DNA of 64,000 nt from positions 1 to 64,000 of the forward strand of contig NZ_FRAX01000014.1 of the NCBI RefSeq assembly GCF_900142465.1, given 5' to 3'. Both the position numbers and the translations under genes were made by a program. Positions 56,318-64,000 of the stretch are shown here, in pieces (position 1 is the first letter of the stretch; each line of letters starts with the position of its first letter). The notes under the pieces were generated by a model. The model worked only from the letters and a program-made list of their open reading frames with translations. It did not search any database and was not told the DNA's origin. The DNA comes from Fibrobacter sp. UWH6 (GTDB lineage Bacteria; Fibrobacterota; Fibrobacteria; Fibrobacterales; Fibrobacteraceae).

Positions 56318-57169
56318 TTAGAACTTAAGCGTTTCTACGACGCCTTTCTTGAAGGTGCCAAGGATGTACACGAAGCTGGTGTAGTTTTTGAGTTCTGCCA
56401 AGGCGGCCTGAGCGTTCTCGTCCTTGATGTTTGCTTCAAAGGAAACGTGGAAGATGTAACCCCAGGGTTTATCGGGGTGGGGGCGGCTTTCGCAACGGGT
56501 CAAGTTCAGACCTCGCTTGGCGAAACAGCCCAGGGCGTTGTAGAGGGCGCCTACGGCCTTGTCGTCGGCCAGTTCGAAAAGGATGGTGGTCTTGGCGTTC
56601 TCGCTTTCGGTGAAGTCTGCGGGAGTTTTCTGGATAGCGTAGAAGCGGGTGAAGTTGGTTCCCTTCAGGTTTTCGAGGCCAGCCTTCAGAATGTCCAGAT
56701 TGTAAATCTTGGCGGCGTATGCGCTGGCGATGGCGCCTTCGTCGCGGTTACCGCGGGCGGCCAGTTCTTCGGCAGAACCTGCGGTATCGAATGCAGGGAT
56801 TGCCTTGATCTGGGGGTTTTCTGCAAAGAAGTGTGAGCACTGGGCCAGAGCCTGGGGGTGGCTGTAGACGCGCTTCAAGTCTTCAACTTTTACGCCGGGC
56901 ATAACGCAAAGGGTGTGCTCGATGCGGAGCATGACTTCGCCAACGATGCGGTGACGCCACTTGTAAAGCAGGTCGTAGTTCGCTTCGATGGAACCTGCCG
57001 TAGAATTTTCGATAGGGATTGCACCGCCGTCGGCTTCACCAGTTTCAATGGCCTGGTAAATTTCTTCGAAAGTGTCCATGGGCAAAGTTTCGATGTCTTC
57101 GCCAAAAAGGTAGTGGGCTGCGCAATCGCTGTATGCGCCCTTGCGGCCTTGGAATGCAATTTTCTTCAT
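56318..57169 (-). CDS. pheA: Prephenate dehydratase
   Basis: 283 residues: a monofunctional enzyme without chorismate mutase. IAFQGRKGAYSDCAA, GAIPIENSTAGSI and the TRF motif (GTNFTRFYAI) belong to the catalytic domain, and the C-terminal ACT domain has LTRCESRPHPDKPWGYIFHV, the phenylalanine-binding ESRP site. It turns prephenate into phenylpyruvate and should be inhibited by phenylalanine. The gene begins 41 bp after the NlpC-type gene's stop region side on the opposite end of the same strand; no leader peptide is seen. Confidence 0.95.
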   Translation of the reverse strand: MKKIAFQGRKGAYSDCAAHYLFGEDIETLPMDTFEEIYQAIETGEADGGAIPIENSTAGSIEANYDLLYKWRHRIVGEVMLRIEHTLCVMPGVKVEDLKRVYSHPQALAQCSHFFAENPQIKAIPAFDTAGSAEELAARGNRDEGAIASAYAAKIYNLDILKAGLENLKGTNFTRFYAIQKTPADFTESENAKTTILFELADDKAVGALYNALGCFAKRGLNLTRCESRPHPDKPWGYIFHVSFEANIKDENAQAALAELKNYTSFVYILGTFKKGVVETLKF

Positions 57170-57210
57170 GACGTTAAGTTAGAAAATTTGCGGTTCCTGT
57201 TGCGAACCCC

Positions 57211-57861
57211 CTATTTAAAACGCTTGGCTCCCTTGTACTTGGGACTCCAGTATTTGTCGTTCATGGGGCTGATCATTACGCCCTTGCTGGTGCTGGCGTG
57301 GGTAAACCGGTCGCCGCTCATGTAGATGCCGATGTGGCTGATGCCCCAGAAGTCTCCGAAGAAGACCAGGTCTCCTTCCTTCAGGTCGCCGCGGCTCACC
57401 TTCTTGCCGCGTTCATCCTTGTAGATGCCTTCGGCGTTATGTTTGAGGGCGATGCCGTAAAGCTCCTTGTAGATGACCATGACGTAGCCGGAACAGTCGA
57501 TGCCCGATTTGCTGGTGCCGCCCAGTTTGTAGCGGGTTCCCAACCAGGGCTTGATGACCCCTTCTAGGGTGGTTGCCTTCTTGGGGGTGGCGCGTGCTAC
57601 TTCTTTCTTGTTGATGGCGGCGTGGGCCTTGGCCGAGGAATTCTGACGAGGCGGTTTTACCGTGTCTTGGGGAGTTGTTGCTGCTGTTGCGACAACTGCA
57701 GGTTCAGAGGTGGTCTGTGGGGCTGGCTGCTGAGCCTGCACTGTTCTAGCGGGCTTGTAGCCTCCAATCCGCCGATCGTATCCAGTACGAACAGGAAAGG
57801 AGCAAGCCGAAAGGAATGCCAGGGTTAAAGCAAGAAATAGAATATTTCTCAGGAGAGCCAT
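57211..57861 (-). CDS. NlpC/P60 family lipoprotein, cell-wall peptidase
   Basis: 216 residues. The lipobox is LAFLSACS (Cys about 20). A Pro/Ala/Thr-rich linker reaches residue ~95, then the NlpC/P60 domain: GIDCSGYVMV with the catalytic cysteine, GDLVFFGDFWGISHIGIYM with the first histidine, and FTHASTSKGV with the second. It should cut peptide bonds in peptidoglycan at the outer-membrane face. ATG 57861 is taken; TTG 57864 is in frame but unlikely. It precedes pheA on the minus strand. Confidence 0.9.
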   Translation of the reverse strand: MALLRNILFLALTLAFLSACSFPVRTGYDRRIGGYKPARTVQAQQPAPQTTSEPAVVATAATTPQDTVKPPRQNSSAKAHAAINKKEVARATPKKATTLEGVIKPWLGTRYKLGGTSKSGIDCSGYVMVIYKELYGIALKHNAEGIYKDERGKKVSRGDLKEGDLVFFGDFWGISHIGIYMSGDRFTHASTSKGVMISPMNDKYWSPKYKGAKRFK

Positions 57862-57885
57862 CAAGCGAAATCTAAATATTTTTCG

Positions 57886-58860
57886 CTAGTCCAGGAATCC
57901 GTGAGGTTCGAATCCGAGGCTCTTTACCAATTCGAAATCGGTGGCGCTGTTGACTCCGGCGGTGGTCAGCATGTCGTCGGTGATGGTGGCGTTGGCTCCG
58001 CTCTTGAATGCCTTTGTACCGTAATCGCCTAGAACGCCGCGGCCACCTGCCAAACGCAAATATGCCTTGGGATTGATAAAGCGATAGATGGCGACGATTC
58101 TGCAGAATTCGTCGTTGGTCATCTTGGGCAGATTTTCGAAAGGAGTTCCCGGAATGGCGTTCAACACGTTGATGGGGGTGGACTTGGCACCCAGTTCGCG
58201 GATGTCGATGCACATGTCGATGCGGTCTTCCATGGTTTCGCCAAGGCCCATGATTCCGCCGCTGCAAATTTCAAGGCCTGCGGCTACGGCATTCTGCAAC
58301 ACTCCGATTTTGTCATCGTAAGTGTGGGTGGTGCAAACGTCAGGGAAATGACGGCGGTAAGTTTCCAGATTATTATGGAAACGGGAAAGGCCCGCTGCCT
58401 TCAATTGATCAAACTGCTCGCGGTTCAGAAGACCGCTGCTGAGGCAAACGCTAAGCCTGGTTTCTTTCTTGAGGCGACGAATGGTTTCGCAAATCTGTTC
58501 TACGTCATTCTTGGTGAGAGTTCTGCCGGAGGTGACGATAGAATAGCGGGGGATGCCTGCGGCTTCCTTCTTCTTTGCGTCGGCTACGATTTCGTCGGCG
58601 CTGAGCAACTTGTATTCCGGAGCGCCGGTGTGGTAGTAGCTGGACTGTGCGCAGTACTTGCAGTTTTCGGAACAGCGACCGCTGCGGGCGTTGACGATGG
58701 AGCAGAAGTCGAAATCGTTGCCGTGGAGTTTTTCGCGGATTTCGTTGGCGGCAGCGGTCAATTCTTCCAGGTCAGCGTCAAGTAGCTTGATGGCATCTTC
58801 ACGGGTGGTAACGTAACCATCATTCAAAATCTTGTTTTTCAGTTCCTGGACGAAAGACAT
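57886..58860 (-). CDS. bioB: Biotin synthase
   Basis: 324 residues. It is a radical-SAM enzyme: ARSGRCSENCKYCAQSSYY gives the three cysteines binding the 4Fe-4S cluster, and ETYRRHFPDVCTTHTYDDKI, GGIMGLGET and PINVLNAIPGTPF are typical of BioB. YLRLAGGRG carries the conserved Arg near the second cluster. It inserts sulfur into dethiobiotin. A caagga ribosome site precedes ATG. Other bio genes are absent from the window. The following 185 bp (58861-59045) have a repeated 14-mer (tagaaaaaggcgag at 58903 and 58984) and nothing else. Confidence 0.95.
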   Translation of the reverse strand: MSFVQELKNKILNDGYVTTREDAIKLLDADLEELTAAANEIREKLHGNDFDFCSIVNARSGRCSENCKYCAQSSYYHTGAPEYKLLSADEIVADAKKKEAAGIPRYSIVTSGRTLTKNDVEQICETIRRLKKETRLSVCLSSGLLNREQFDQLKAAGLSRFHNNLETYRRHFPDVCTTHTYDDKIGVLQNAVAAGLEICSGGIMGLGETMEDRIDMCIDIRELGAKSTPINVLNAIPGTPFENLPKMTNDEFCRIVAIYRFINPKAYLRLAGGRGVLGDYGTKAFKSGANATITDDMLTTAGVNSATDFELVKSLGFEPHGFLD

Positions 58861-59045
58861 AAAAACTCCTTGGTTCGCGGCATGTCCCGACGGCTCAAAA
58901 TATAGAAAAAGGCGAGTGTCGCGACAGAAAATTTATTTTCTGGCATGACCTAGCCGCACTATATGCACTGGAAGAGTGCCATGTAGAAAAAGGCGAGCTG
59001 TGCCCGCCTATACTATTTCTAATGCACGGCGATAACCGCACTCTA

Positions 59046-59561
59046 TTAGAAAGAAATTTCCTTTACACCATCCTCGATGAGGTAAGGCATTTCTTCGTGC
59101 ATGGTGACGCCTTCTGCAATCTTGCTCATGTCCAGATGGATGTAGTTGATGTCGCCATCGGCAAGGACGGTTCCGCTCATATCCATGATGCTGGCGTGGG
59201 TGATAAAGAATAGGGGAGTGATCTTTACGATCTCGCCGCGGCCGATCAACTGTTCGCCATAGGGAACGGGTTTGCGGTACTTGGTTTCAAGGGACATGGT
59301 GACGCCCCAGATAGATTCGTCGCCGCCTTCCTTGGCCCACACGGCGCGAAGTCCCATTTCGTCTAGCATGGCGGTAATGAGGCCTCCATGAACGCGACCG
59401 GGATAACTCTGATGCTGTTCGCGATACTGGAACAGACTCATGACGCTTCCGTCTTCCATATTGTAGAACGGAGCGCGGACCCCGTATTCGTTGTCCAGTC
59501 CGCACATCATGCACATCTTGCTGTTGTGCTGCTTGCTAACCACTTTGATGATGTTACTCAT
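59046..59561 (-). CDS. PaaI-like hot-dog thioesterase
   Basis: 171 residues. PGRVHGGLITAMLDEMGLRA is the HGG(M/L) plus acidic residue signature of the 4HBT/PaaI thioesterase family, followed by strands VTMSLETKYRKPVPYGEQLI and GRGEIVKITPLFFITHASI. It hydrolyses some acyl-CoA or similar thioester; substrate unknown. A Cys pair near the start (KMCMMCG) is unusual. It shares the strand with the amidotransferase 25 bp upstream. Confidence 0.85.
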   Translation of the reverse strand: MSNIIKVVSKQHNSKMCMMCGLDNEYGVRAPFYNMEDGSVMSLFQYREQHQSYPGRVHGGLITAMLDEMGLRAVWAKEGGDESIWGVTMSLETKYRKPVPYGEQLIGRGEIVKITPLFFITHASIMDMSGTVLADGDINYIHLDMSKIAEGVTMHEEMPYLIEDGVKEISF

Positions 59562-59586
59562 TCTAAAACTCCGTATCCTGTTGCGA

Positions 59587-60264
59587 TTACTTTTTGGCCA
59601 ACATAAAATCCAGTATCTTTACCAGGGTGTCGTTGTTCTTGCCGATGTTTTCGGCGCATGTTTTTCGGATGTCCTCGACGCTCTGAACGTACTTGCAACC
59701 GGATGCCGATTCAATTTCTTCGGCCCCGTTTTTCAACATGCTTTCCATAGATTCCAAGGTGGTTTCCAGATGGAACTGCAATGCCAATGCGCTGCCCAGG
59801 CGGAATGCCTGACGGGGGCATGCTTCGCTACGGGCCAAGGCTACGGCCTGTTTGGGAATGTCAAACGTTTCGCCATGCCAATGGAATGCTGTCATAGATT
59901 CGGACATTCCGTTTTCCCATTCCACGGGGAACCAACCGATTTCCTTTTCGGGGCTTCTGCGGATGGCGGCACCGAAAGCGCTGGCAATCATCTGTGCGCC
60001 CAGACAGATGCCGAGAATGGGCTTGCCCAACTGAACCATGTCGCGACACAGTTCCTTTTCACGAACGAAATAAGGATAGTCGGCTTCGTCCAGGACGCTC
60101 ATGGGACCGCCCATCATGATGGCGAAATCCACTTCGTCTTCGTGGGGAATCCTGTCACCGGCGTAGAGACGGACTACATGAACTTTATGACCCTTGGCCT
60201 GCAAATAGGGGAGAATGGCTCCCGGGCCTTCGTATTCCACGTGCTGAAAAATATAGACGTCCAT
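59587..60264 (-). CDS. Class I glutamine amidotransferase-like protein (GMP-synthase type)
   Basis: 225 residues. FAIMMGGPMSV, then ILGICLGAQMIASAFGA with the nucleophilic cysteine, and LALQFHLETTLESM with the catalytic His and Glu, define the GATase fold. ATG 60264 fits both the family start (MDVYIFQHVE) and the aaaggt site; the frame is open 39 codons further without homology. It is not fused to or next to a synthase, so it may be a gamma-glutamyl hydrolase-like or stand-alone enzyme. Substrate unknown. Confidence 0.85.
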   Translation of the reverse strand: MDVYIFQHVEYEGPGAILPYLQAKGHKVHVVRLYAGDRIPHEDEVDFAIMMGGPMSVLDEADYPYFVREKELCRDMVQLGKPILGICLGAQMIASAFGAAIRRSPEKEIGWFPVEWENGMSESMTAFHWHGETFDIPKQAVALARSEACPRQAFRLGSALALQFHLETTLESMESMLKNGAEEIESASGCKYVQSVEDIRKTCAENIGKNNDTLVKILDFMLAKK

Positions 60265-60405
60265 AAAAATACCTTTGACCGAAATATAATAAACGCCTGT
60301 AATGTCAAAAATTAAAAGCAGGATTCCGAATAGTTCAATTGCATTTGTCTGTTGGAGGAGTAGAGCGTGTCTATGGTACAAGAACCATTGGTGGAAACAT
60401 TGACA

Positions 60406-60540
60406 TTATTTTTTTTCGGAGAGACTTGATTCGTATCTCTCCTGAATATCTTCGCAATAGTCTAAAATTGACTCTCTGATATAGCTCTTGATTTTGTTTA
60501 AGCTAAGCCCTGTTTGGAATTTCTGAATGAAAACCTGCTA
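60406..60540 (-). pseudogene. Possible C-terminal remnant of a lost gene
   Basis: In the 393-bp gap 60265-60657 the only coherent frame is a minus-strand one without a start codon. It contains FQTGLSLNKIKSYIRESILD and EDIQERYESSLSEKK before a stop at 60406. It reads like the charged end of a real protein but has no recognisable family. The rest of the gap has the thrS terminator and nothing else that I can name. Confidence 0.3.
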
Positions 60541-60578
60541 ACATGATTGACGAAGGGTAAAGGTAGTTAATGAAATGC

Positions 60579-60612
60579 AAAAAGTCCCCGAGGCGTAACC
60601 TCGAGGACTTTT
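60579..60612 (-). terminator. Terminator of the thrS fragment
   Basis: aaaaagtccccgagg pairs with cctcgaggactttt with one mismatch across cgtaa. On the minus strand it ends in a T run. Confidence 0.85.
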
Positions 60613-61170
60613 TAATGTCAGAGTCGCGACGGATGCCGCGGCTTTCACTTGCGTTGATTAGCGAACAACCTTGCGGTCGTCTTCGGTCATAGCGAGGAAT
60701 TCTGCGACGGTCATCTGACCCTTGTCACCTTCCTTACGCTTGTTCACAGAAACGACGCCTTCGTTCATTTCCTTCTCGCCAACGATGATCTTGTACGGAA
60801 CCTTCTGGAGTTCGCACTGACGGAACTTGTAGCCCAGCTTTTCGTTGGATTCGTCGATGTCGCAGCGGACGCCGGCGTTCACCAGTTCGCGTTCCACCTT
60901 GTGGGCGTATTCAGCGAACTTTTCGGAAATCGGGAGGACGCGTGCCTGGACCGGAGCGAGCCAAAGCGGGAAGTCACCCATGAATTCTTCGATGAGGATG
61001 CCCAGGAAGCGTTCGATGGAACCCACGGCTGCACGGTGCAGCATAACGGGGATGTGCTTCTGGTTGTCCTTACCCACATATTCAGCACCAAGGCGCTGGG
61101 GCAGGTTGAAGTCCACCTGGATGGTACCGCACTGCCAATCACGGCTGAGGGAATCCTTCAAGGTGAATTC

Positions 61171-61256
61171 AAGCTGGACGCCGATGGCGTCCGCTGCTGC
61201 CCTCGGTCATGCCGAAATGCAAGCATTTCGTCGCGACGCTCGGTTTGCAAGCTTTT
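61171..61256 (-). repeat. ~80-bp insertion A inside thrS
   Basis: Lies between the codons for FYGPK and the following LEF. On the minus strand it contains GAGCGTCGCGACG, TGCTTGCA, GGCATGACCGAGGGCAGC and CGGACGCCATCGGCGTCC. It is flanked by caagct copies (61170-61175, 61248-61253). It shares most of its words with insertion B. Confidence 0.75.
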
Positions 61257-61430
61257 CGGGCCGTAGAAGGCGCCTTCGCCCGGGTTCAGAATGTAGTCGA
61301 GGCCAGCAAGCTTGGTGGCTTCTTCGAGAGCGGCTTCTGCCTTGTCCCAAAGTTCGTCAGAACCAACGCGGCGTTCCGGACGGGTAGAGAACTTCACCAC
61401 GATGGAATCAAAACCGAAGTCGTGGTAGAT

Positions 61431-61509
61431 TTGACGCCTTCGGCGTCCGTGGCTGCGCTCGGTCATGCCAGTCTGCAAGCAGCCTGTCGCGACACTCGCT
61501 TGCACACTT
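61431..61509 (-). repeat. ~79-bp insertion B inside thrS
   Basis: Splits the codons for LVKE and IYHDFGF. On the minus strand it contains GAGTGTCGCGACAGG, TGCTTGCA, GGCATGACCGAGCGCAGCC and CGGACGCCGAAGGCGTC, clearly related to insertion A in order and sequence. Confidence 0.75.
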
Positions 61510-61555
61510 TTCCTTCACGAGAGCGCAGAAGTCAGCCACTTCGCTGGCGATTATT

Positions 61556-61690
61556 TTGAGCGTTCCCCACTTCGTGGGTCGGGCTATATTCTGGGGGTGA
61601 TCGGCTGCGCTTACGCTTGCCACTCACCTCCCAGAACCAAGCCTCGCTCCGCGAGTCTTGTCCCCAAGGGGTCACTATCCCTAACGCAGA
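61556..61690 (-). repeat. Palindromic repeat block upstream of the thrS fragment
   Basis: Replaces the N-terminal half of thrS. Consecutive small hairpins: cccacgaagtggg, caagcgtaagcg, gactcgcggagcgag and accccttgggg. It has an incidental open frame with no known family. Its style matches the blocks at 12.4 and 49.5 kb. Confidence 0.6.
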
Positions 61691-61711
61691 TGCCGAAATA
61701 TTTTTCTGAAT

Positions 61712-62275
61712 TTACAATTCTTCAACATAACAGAGAATATAGTATCGCTCTTTTTCTGTAAGCGGACCGTTTTTCTTCTTTACTTCTTTTATTATTGCGT
61801 TTTTGAATTTGTTGTTGAATTGTTTTAATAAGTATTCTTTGGCCTTTTTTGCCTTTTCATTACTATGAGGAATCCATATGTCTGCAATAATGACTGCATG
61901 TTTGGAATATCCTTTGGTTTCCTCATCAATATTAATATTCTTCCAGTTGTTTCTTATTCTTTTCAAATCAGATTCAACGGAATCAATTTTGTTTTTGCTG
62001 TTTATTCTTTTCGCTTCAACTAGATAAAGTTTTTTCGCTTTTCTACTTATAATTAGAGAATCAAAGTGTTCTTTCTTATTGGACTTACTATTTTCTATCG
62101 GAACTTCTTGCCATATAACTAAATCTTTTTCAGCGGCTATATTGTAGAAACAGCTGCAAAAATTAAAAGTTAGATTTCGTTCTGTAAACCCGGTAGAACC
62201 AAACGATGGATAGTAGTTATCCAATATTTTTTCATATCGTTCTACAGTCTTATTTATTACTTTGTCTAAATTCAT
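61712..62275 (-). CDS. AT-rich hypothetical protein with PD-(D/E)XK-like core
   Basis: 187 residues, lysine- and asparagine-rich, much lower in GC than its neighbours. NLTFNFCSCFYN is followed by HFDSLIISRKAKKLYLVEAK, where D and E-x-K are spaced like the catalytic residues of PD-(D/E)XK nucleases. The C-terminal third (KHAVIIADIWIPHSNEKAKK) is mixed helix and strand. I do not recognise a family. It is upstream of the thrS fragment and 23 bp after the PDZ-MORN gene on the same strand. The composition points to transfer. Confidence 0.65.
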   Translation of the reverse strand: MNLDKVINKTVERYEKILDNYYPSFGSTGFTERNLTFNFCSCFYNIAAEKDLVIWQEVPIENSKSNKKEHFDSLIISRKAKKLYLVEAKRINSKNKIDSVESDLKRIRNNWKNINIDEETKGYSKHAVIIADIWIPHSNEKAKKAKEYLLKQFNNKFKNAIIKEVKKKNGPLTEKERYYILCYVEEL

Positions 62276-62298
62276 TTTTTACTCCTTGATAATTACCA

Positions 62299-63600
62299 TT
62301 AATAGCCTTCTGTGCAGTCAATTTTTTCTGTTCCGACCCGACCATCAGTACACTTGAAATATCCGACAAGCTCTCCCTTGCGGAATTTTCCTGATCCGGC
62401 TAACTTTCCATTCTCGAAATAGACCTTGGAAACTCCGTCCATTACGCCATCTTTGTAAGTGTTTGTTCTATACAGTTTTCCTGATGAGTAATAACCTTTT
62501 TCTATTCCGCTAACCTTACCGTACTTAAAAGGCGTTTCCCAATTAAGGACTCCGTTTTCATAGTATTGCTTTTCAATGCCCTCCTGCATATCATTTTTAT
62601 AAGGCGTTTCAAAAAGCAATGAGCCACGTTGATAGAACTGTTTACCAAGACCGTCCCTTTTCCCTTTTATGAGCGGTAATGTATATTTAAGTTCCCCGGA
62701 GTCGTAAAATCCCTTTTCCACGCCAACTTTCACAGCATTCGTTCCATATTTATGTGTATATGGCGTAATTGCTTTTAGGTTTCCAGATTCATAGAACCAA
62801 TTTTCTTGTAAGGAACTGTCACTTGTAGGCGATGGATAAATCATCCGAGAACGAACTGATCCGTCGTCGTAAAATCTCTTGAGAGAATCCAATTCCCATG
62901 CAATCCTTCTCTGTACATTTATTTCACGGGTCTCGGTTTTTCCGTCTACTTGTCTGCGAACCTGCACGGTGGCGACAGAACCGATTTCGCCCATCAGCAA
63001 CCTATAAACCTCACTAAAGGCCCCCTGCGCCTTCTTTCCGTCTATGGACAGGAGTATGTCGTCATAACATAGTTTGTCTGCTTCATGTTTACATTCTTCT
63101 GGATGTATAAACCACTTGTCGTTCCATCCGCTTAACGCTCCGTCAGCTTTCTCTAAAGATTTTACTTTCCAAAAGTTTCCGTCTTTTTCGATATCGCTGG
63201 CCAAAAGGCCGTAGTTACGCGCAGAACGATATTCGTAGCGAGGAATCACGTAATTGCAATTTTTAAAGATCCGTGAATATTCCACATCGGCTCGATAATA
63301 AGAAACTCGTTGAAAAGTGCAGTTGTCTGGACTGGGAGGATATTCTAGTCTTACAATTCCGTTTAGTTCTTCGTTGGAGCATTCTGCCACGATGGCAAGA
63401 TGTTCTCCCCAATAAACTTTCAAATATTTAGCGTTTTCGGGAATATTCGTCTCCTCATCAGAAACTGTGATTCCGTTACAGACATAGACTCCTTCGCTCT
63501 CTTCTTGAACATTTTGGCATATCGTGCCAAATACAGCTCCAGACATTCCAAAAATCAACAAAGTAATTTTCGAAATGGATTTATTTAGAAAGCAACTCAC
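62299..63600 (-). CDS. Exported PDZ-like protein with MORN-type (YwqK-like) repeats
   Basis: 433 residues from GTG 63600, chosen because aaaggag sits six bases upstream; ATG 63606 would leave almost no spacing. A hydrophobic N-terminal signal (ITLLIFGMSGAVFG) directs export. The region around 175-220 (CYDDILLSIDGKKAQGAFSE, GSVATVQVRR) looks like a PDZ domain. From about 235 to the end come eight or more MORN_2-type repeats, e.g. KRFYDDGSVRSRM, KQFYQRGSLLFETPYKNDM, KGYYSSGKLYRTNTYKDG. YwqK-type repeat proteins are often toxin-antitoxin partners, but the role here is unknown. Overlaps the upstream OB-fold gene by 20 bp. Confidence 0.75.
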   Translation of the reverse strand: MSCFLNKSISKITLLIFGMSGAVFGTICQNVQEESEGVYVCNGITVSDEETNIPENAKYLKVYWGEHLAIVAECSNEELNGIVRLEYPPSPDNCTFQRVSYYRADVEYSRIFKNCNYVIPRYEYRSARNYGLLASDIEKDGNFWKVKSLEKADGALSGWNDKWFIHPEECKHEADKLCYDDILLSIDGKKAQGAFSEVYRLLMGEIGSVATVQVRRQVDGKTETREINVQRRIAWELDSLKRFYDDGSVRSRMIYPSPTSDSSLQENWFYESGNLKAITPYTHKYGTNAVKVGVEKGFYDSGELKYTLPLIKGKRDGLGKQFYQRGSLLFETPYKNDMQEGIEKQYYENGVLNWETPFKYGKVSGIEKGYYSSGKLYRTNTYKDGVMDGVSKVYFENGKLAGSGKFRKGELVGYFKCTDGRVGTEKIDCTEGY

Positions 63601-64000
63601 AATCATCTCCTTTTATGGTTGAAAAACTTCCGATATTGAACGTGTTGCATTTTATTTTAACCTTTTCACTCTTTTGTAAAGAACGTAATTTGTCTGTATT
63701 ATCAAGAGAAAATGCCCCCTCGACATAACAGCTAAACGGTTTTGAATCAGAGCTACGAAGAGTCACCAATAAATGATGACTTTGACTAGTCCAAAAATTA
63801 GATTCAACTTCTTCGACAGATTTTAGTTCTCCAAGTACAATCATTTTCTGACCTGATATTTTTTCTTTTAAGGCTAATTCATTGTTGTCAAGTTCATCGC
63901 ATAAGGTCTCTACCGAATATTTTAAAATTTGTTCAGGTTCTATACTTTGATGAACCCACTGATATAGTTCATCTTGAATGGAATCCGCAGAGGATATTCC
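63581..64000 (-). CDS. OB-fold (tRNA_anti-like) protein, N-terminus outside the window
   Basis: The frame is open to the right edge (at least 139 residues, start not seen). A helical part (DSIQDELYQWVHQSIEPEQI) precedes an OB-fold-like domain with MIVLGELKSVEEVESN, PFSCYVEGAF and KIKCNTFNIGSFST, then ending in GDDCELLSK. The pattern of strands and the closing Cys resembles tRNA_anti-like lipoproteins and cytoplasmic relatives. Substrate unknown. An internal ATG at 63844 could be mistaken for the start, but coding clearly continues upstream. Its end overlaps the PDZ-MORN gene, so the two are co-transcribed. Confidence 0.65.
   Translation of the reverse strand, partial: GISSADSIQDELYQWVHQSIEPEQILKYSVETLCDELDNNELALKEKISGQKMIVLGELKSVEEVESNFWTSQSHHLLVTLRSSDSKPFSCYVEGAFSLDNTDKLRSLQKSEKVKIKCNTFNIGSFSTIKGDDCELLSK

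Larger units (their letters stand above)
60658..61552 (-). pseudogene. thrS: Threonyl-tRNA synthetase, 3' fragment interrupted twice
   Basis: Three minus-strand pieces align in order with the end of Thr[16 protein letters not shown] (from ~61551), then [20 protein letters not shown] with [12 protein letters not shown], then SRDWQCGTIQVDFNLPQRLG, LHRAAVGSIERFLGILIEE and the anticodon-binding domain to the usual end. The pieces are split by two insertions of about 79 and 80 bp (61431-61509 and within 61171-61256), each shifting the frame. The insert lengths sum to 159, so the first and last pieces share a frame but the middle does not. All N-terminal domains and the first catalytic motif are missing. 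A functional thrS must exist elsewhere if this reading is right. Confidence 0.85.

Overview
The window looks like chromosome of a Fibrobacter-type bacterium (Fibrobacterota). The main clues are two genes of the TIGR02147/DUF4423 family, which was first defined on Fibrobacter succinogenes paralogues, together with many secreted lipoproteins with Ser-rich linkers and carbohydrate-binding-like domains. A PorV/FlgD-Ig-like surface set and Bacteroidetes-like TAnnTTTG promoter boxes also fit. The species assignment is inference from gene content. I ran no database search.

Layout. 1-3700 is a decayed accessory strip: an IS30-like transposase tail, a cut DUF1016 nuclease, an intact RhuM gene, a broken GNAT gene, an intact DUF1016 nuclease and a decayed LlaJI-like restriction gene, ending at tRNA-Gly. 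3.8-13.8 kb is ordinary chromosome: sfsA, a guanine-deaminase-like gene, a BvgS-like hybrid kinase, a diguanylate cyclase with nudC, and arginine decarboxylase with carboxynorspermidine dehydrogenase. 14-23.6 kb is a second defence-type region: a DUF4143 ATPase behind two tandem dyads, a possible small RNA, an Rpn nuclease, a type I restriction-modification operon (hsdM-hsdS-hsdR) with an attenuator-like leader, and a HigB / HigA-ImmA toxin-antitoxin pair. It ends at tRNA-Met.

24-38.7 kb holds a glycogen-synthase-like GT5 enzyme, an abundant-looking lipoprotein, envelope genes, and a tightly packed run of a LolA-like gene, a surface protein, a PorV-like gene and recF. mscL, a DMT transporter, coaE and an NhaC antiporter follow. 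38.8-56 kb contains two copies of the same arrangement (palindromic operator, TIGR02147 regulator, large lipoprotein). Between them lie glgE, a thioesterase, spoVG behind a sigma-54 promoter, a ComM-like gene, folB, pgk, hisH and several small secreted proteins. 55.5-60.3 kb is a minus-strand run of housekeeping genes (rph, pheA, an NlpC/P60 gene, bioB, a hot-dog thioesterase, a glutamine amidotransferase).

From 60.4 kb to the end the DNA is again mosaic. A thrS 3' fragment is interrupted by two related ~80-bp insertions, followed by an AT-rich cluster with a PD-(D/E)XK-like protein, a PDZ-MORN protein and an OB-fold protein cut by the window edge.

The best candidates for something new are the duplicated operator/TIGR02147/lipoprotein module, the thrS insertions, the hsdM leader, the tandem dyads before the DUF4143 ATPase, the unassigned RNA at 15.44-15.59 kb, and two very short genes (27 and 50 codons).
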